Shown here: positions 61,848 through 64,000 of the stretch, piece by piece
How the letters are laid out: the number at the start of each line of letters is the position of its first letter
How positions within the stretch are numbered: position 1 is the first letter of the stretch
Source: Mesobacterium pallidum
GTDB taxonomy: Bacteria; Pseudomonadota; Alphaproteobacteria; Rhodobacterales; Rhodobacteraceae
Assembly (NCBI RefSeq): GCF_019966535.1
Contig: NZ_JAIMID010000007.1
Span: 62,001-126,000, forward strand
Length of the DNA: 64,000 nt
Direction: 5' to 3'
Notes under the pieces: generated by a model
Seen by the model: the letters and a program-made list of their open reading frames with translations, nothing else
Databases searched by the model: none
Told to the model about the DNA's origin: nothing
Made by a program: the position numbers and the translations under genes

Positions 61848-64000
61848 ATGCTATTCGGATTGGACGGCGTCGAGATCGGTCTGCTGATCGTTCTTCTCTG
61901 CCTCTTCGGGGGGATCCTGTCGGGCTTCCCCGTGGCCTTCGCCATCGGCGGCGCGGGCATCATCTCCTTCGGGATCATCGCCGCGCTCGACAGCGCGGGG
62001 CTGCTGATCCACCAGGCCATCGACACCAGCTCGCAGGCCTATAACGACATATTGGCGACGGGGGTGCACCGCGACGCGGTCTCGGTCTTCCGATATCCCG
62101 AGTTGCCACGCGTGGCCGAGCCGCTGTTCCCCGGCGGCTGGGAAATGGCGATGAACCGCAACCTGTCGTTCATCATCAACCGGATGAACGAACGGGTCTT
62201 CGCCGGCCAGTCGATCGAGACGCTGCTGGCCGTGCTGATGTTCGTCATGATGGGCATCGTGCTGGAACGCTCGAAGATCGCCGAGGACCTGCTGACCACC
62301 ATGGCCCGCGTCTTCGGGCCGCTGCCGGGCGGTCTTGCCGTGTCGGTGGTGGTCGTGGGCGCCTTCCTGGCCGCCTCGACCGGCATCGTCGGCGCCACCG
62401 TGGTCACCATGGGTCTTTTGTCCCTGCCCACCATGCTGCGCAACGGCTATTCGCCCGAGCTTTCGACCGGCGTCATCGCCGCCTCGGGCACGCTGGGGCA
62501 GATCATTCCGCCCTCGATCGTGATCGTGCTGCTGGGCACCCTGGCCGGTGACCTCTATTCCACCGCGCAGGAGGCCCGCGCCCAGGCCGCCGGCTGCACC
62601 GATGCGCTGACCTTCCTGGGCCGTCCGGCCGTGGTTTCGGTCGGCACGCTGTTCCAGTCGGCCATGCTGCCGGGGATCATGCTGGCCGCGCTCTATGCCG
62701 GCTATGCCTTCCTCTACGCGCTCTTTAACCCGTCGCGCGCGCCCGCGGTCGAGATCGAGGCCGCCAACGGCGAGATCATCACCCGCGGCGAAAGCATGAC
62801 CTGGTTCGTGCTGGTGCCCGTCGCCATCATCGCCGGGGTCATCGCGCTGGGGCAGGTCAACGTCGTCGGCAGTCAGACCGCGCATCTCGAGACCACCGGC
62901 GGCGCCGAACGGGTCGACATGCTGCGCACCAATGTGAACGAGCAATGCCAGGCCGCGATGATCGAGCTGCACGGGCAAGAGCGCTGGGATGAAAGCGTCC
63001 GCCTGCAGGCCGAGGTCGCGGCGGCCGTCGCCGCCGGCGAGGCCGCGGGAGAGGATGCCACGCCCGAGACCCACATGGTCGAGGCCGCGCCGGTCGGCGG
63101 CGGGGTTGCGGCCCTTCTGGTGATCTTCGCACTGGTGCTGGCCGTGGCGCGGGGCATCATGCCCTCCGCCTCGCCCCTGCCGCTGATGGTGGGCGCCGTC
63201 GGGCTTGTGCTGATGGCGCTGGTCGACTGGCTCTTCATCGCGCCGACGACCTCGTCGCTGGTCACCGTGCTGATCCTGGCGATCCCGCTGGCCATCGTGC
63301 TCTGGTCCTCGCGCGAGGCGGCGGCGCGGCTGGCGTCGAACGACCTGATCCGCGTGGTCTTCCCGCCGCTGGTGCTGATCGTGGCCGTCCTGGGCTCGAT
63401 CCTTGGCGGCATCACCAACCCGACCCCGGCGGCAGCGCTGGGGGCGGCCGGGGCGATCATGCTGGCCGCCTACCGCAAGCTCAGGGACGAGGGCGGTTCG
63501 GGCAAGATCATCATCTGGTCGACCTTCGCCGTCATCATCATGATCCTCGCGGGCGTGAACTTCGACCTGCGGATCAACCAGCAAGAGGTGCCCTTCGAGA
63601 CCTGGATCGCCTTCATCGTGGCCTTCGCGGCCTACTTGTTCGCCTTCTTCGGGCTGCTCTATGCCTGCTGGGTGCTCTACCGGACGGCCGTGCTGACACC
63701 GGTGGTGCGCGAGACGGCCAAGGTGACCTCGATGGTCTTCACGATCCTCATCGGCTCGCAGCTTCTGAACCTCGTGGTGATCTCCTTCGGGGGCGAGCAT
63801 TACATCCAGCAATTCCTGCAAAGCTTCGATTCGGAGTTCAAGGTCTTCCTGATCGTGATGCTGGTGCTCTTCGTGCTGGGCTTCGTGCTCGACTTCCTCG
63901 AGATCATCTACATCGTGATCCCGATCGTCGGGCCGGTGATCTACGGCGGCACCTTCGACCCGAAATGGGTGACGATCATGATCGCGGTGAACCTGCAGAC
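61848..64000 (+). CDS. takM: TRAP large permease, TakM-like, C-terminus outside the window
   Basis: An open frame of 717 codons to the edge of the window, starting MLFGLDGVEIGLLIV after GGGGACAG. The DctM core motifs are present (AASTGIVGATVVTMG, then GTLGQIIPPSIVIVLLG). Large insertions, such as a soluble loop near residues 340-410 and extra helices, make it longer than the usual 430 residues, as in the TakM/UPF type. The stop is not visible. Confidence 0.88.
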   Translation, partial: MLFGLDGVEIGLLIVLLCLFGGILSGFPVAFAIGGAGIISFGIIAALDSAGLLIHQAIDTSSQAYNDILATGVHRDAVSVFRYPELPRVAEPLFPGGWEMAMNRNLSFIINRMNERVFAGQSIETLLAVLMFVMMGIVLERSKIAEDLLTTMARVFGPLPGGLAVSVVVVGAFLAASTGIVGATVVTMGLLSLPTMLRNGYSPELSTGVIAASGTLGQIIPPSIVIVLLGTLAGDLYSTAQEARAQAAGCTDALTFLGRPAVVSVGTLFQSAMLPGIMLAALYAGYAFLYALFNPSRAPAVEIEAANGEIITRGESMTWFVLVPVAIIAGVIALGQVNVVGSQTAHLETTGGAERVDMLRTNVNEQCQAAMIELHGQERWDESVRLQAEVAAAVAAGEAAGEDATPETHMVEAAPVGGGVAALLVIFALVLAVARGIMPSASPLPLMVGAVGLVLMALVDWLFIAPTTSSLVTVLILAIPLAIVLWSSREAAARLASNDLIRVVFPPLVLIVAVLGSILGGITNPTPAAALGAAGAIMLAAYRKLRDEGGSGKIIIWSTFAVIIMILAGVNFDLRINQQEVPFETWIAFIVAFAAYLFAFFGLLYACWVLYRTAVLTPVVRETAKVTSMVFTILIGSQLLNLVVISFGGEHYIQQFLQSFDSEFKVFLIVMLVLFVLGFVLDFLEIIYIVIPIVGPVIYGGTFDPKWVTIMIAVNLQ

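Overview
The window reads as chromosomal DNA of a roseobacter-type alphaproteobacterium (Rhodobacteraceae). Supporting signs are high GC, a C4-pathway 5-aminolevulinate synthase of exactly the Rhodobacter length, a DUF1476/ATP-synthase-zeta-like protein, methionine synthase activity divided among separate polypeptides, four TRAP-type transport units, and Gly/Asp-rich RTX exoproteins. No rRNA, tRNA, CRISPR array, transposase or prophage gene was recognised.

Layout. 0-10 kb: an M20 dipeptidase, a small SMR-like membrane protein, hemA, a RodZ-like HTH membrane protein with ispG, a DsbA-like/M48 protease pair and a class I aminotransferase. 10-16 kb: DUF1638 protein, PaaI thioesterase, corrinoid protein, PA0069-type radical SAM protein, homocysteine methyltransferase, and an MprF-like flippase/DUF2156 protein. 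16.4-24.8 kb: DUF1476 protein, purC and purS, then a secreted TPR-CHAT protease-like gene lodged between purS and purQ, then a DctB/DctD two-component pair whose DctD lacks the GAFTGA loop. 25-28 kb: methyl-THF:corrinoid methyltransferase, HAD phosphatase, MetF-like reductase and a PF13769 'virulence factor' protein. Together with the corrinoid protein and the homocysteine methyltransferase these make a dispersed, split MetH system. 28-39 kb: sulfotransferase, Ppx/GppA, glutathione peroxidase, M19 dipeptidase, DksA-like zinc finger, a duplicated periplasmic domain protein, DUF4336, IMPACT, NYN/OST-HTH and a 1284-residue RTX protein.

39-56 kb is an accessory catabolic island. It holds a fumarylacetoacetase-like hydrolase, a DenD-like dehydrogenase, a cupin, an alpha/beta hydrolase and a flavin monooxygenase in one direction, followed by their likely LysR regulator. 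Divergent from these are a VOC dioxygenase-like protein, a Rieske ferredoxin, a metal-dependent cyclase and a fused TRAP permease. Then come the TRAP binding protein, an MBL hydrolase, a Tat-targeted GMC dehydrogenase pair, a Rieske oxygenase with a tiny coupled partner, and an XRE regulator. The set looks like uptake, hydroxylation, ring cleavage and hydrolysis of an aromatic or N-heteroaromatic compound; the substrate cannot be read from sequence.

56-64 kb: a small conserved-looking unknown gene, ilvBN with a clear attenuation leader (promoter, 15-residue peptide rich in Leu/Val/Ile, antiterminator and terminator), and a TakPQM-like alpha-keto-acid TRAP transporter whose large permease runs off the window.

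A family of GC-rich palindromic intergenic repeats, ending in a conserved CCGAGGTATTT...ATGAAG tail, sits in most of the convergent junctions and has expanded into a 44-bp tandem array upstream of purQ.
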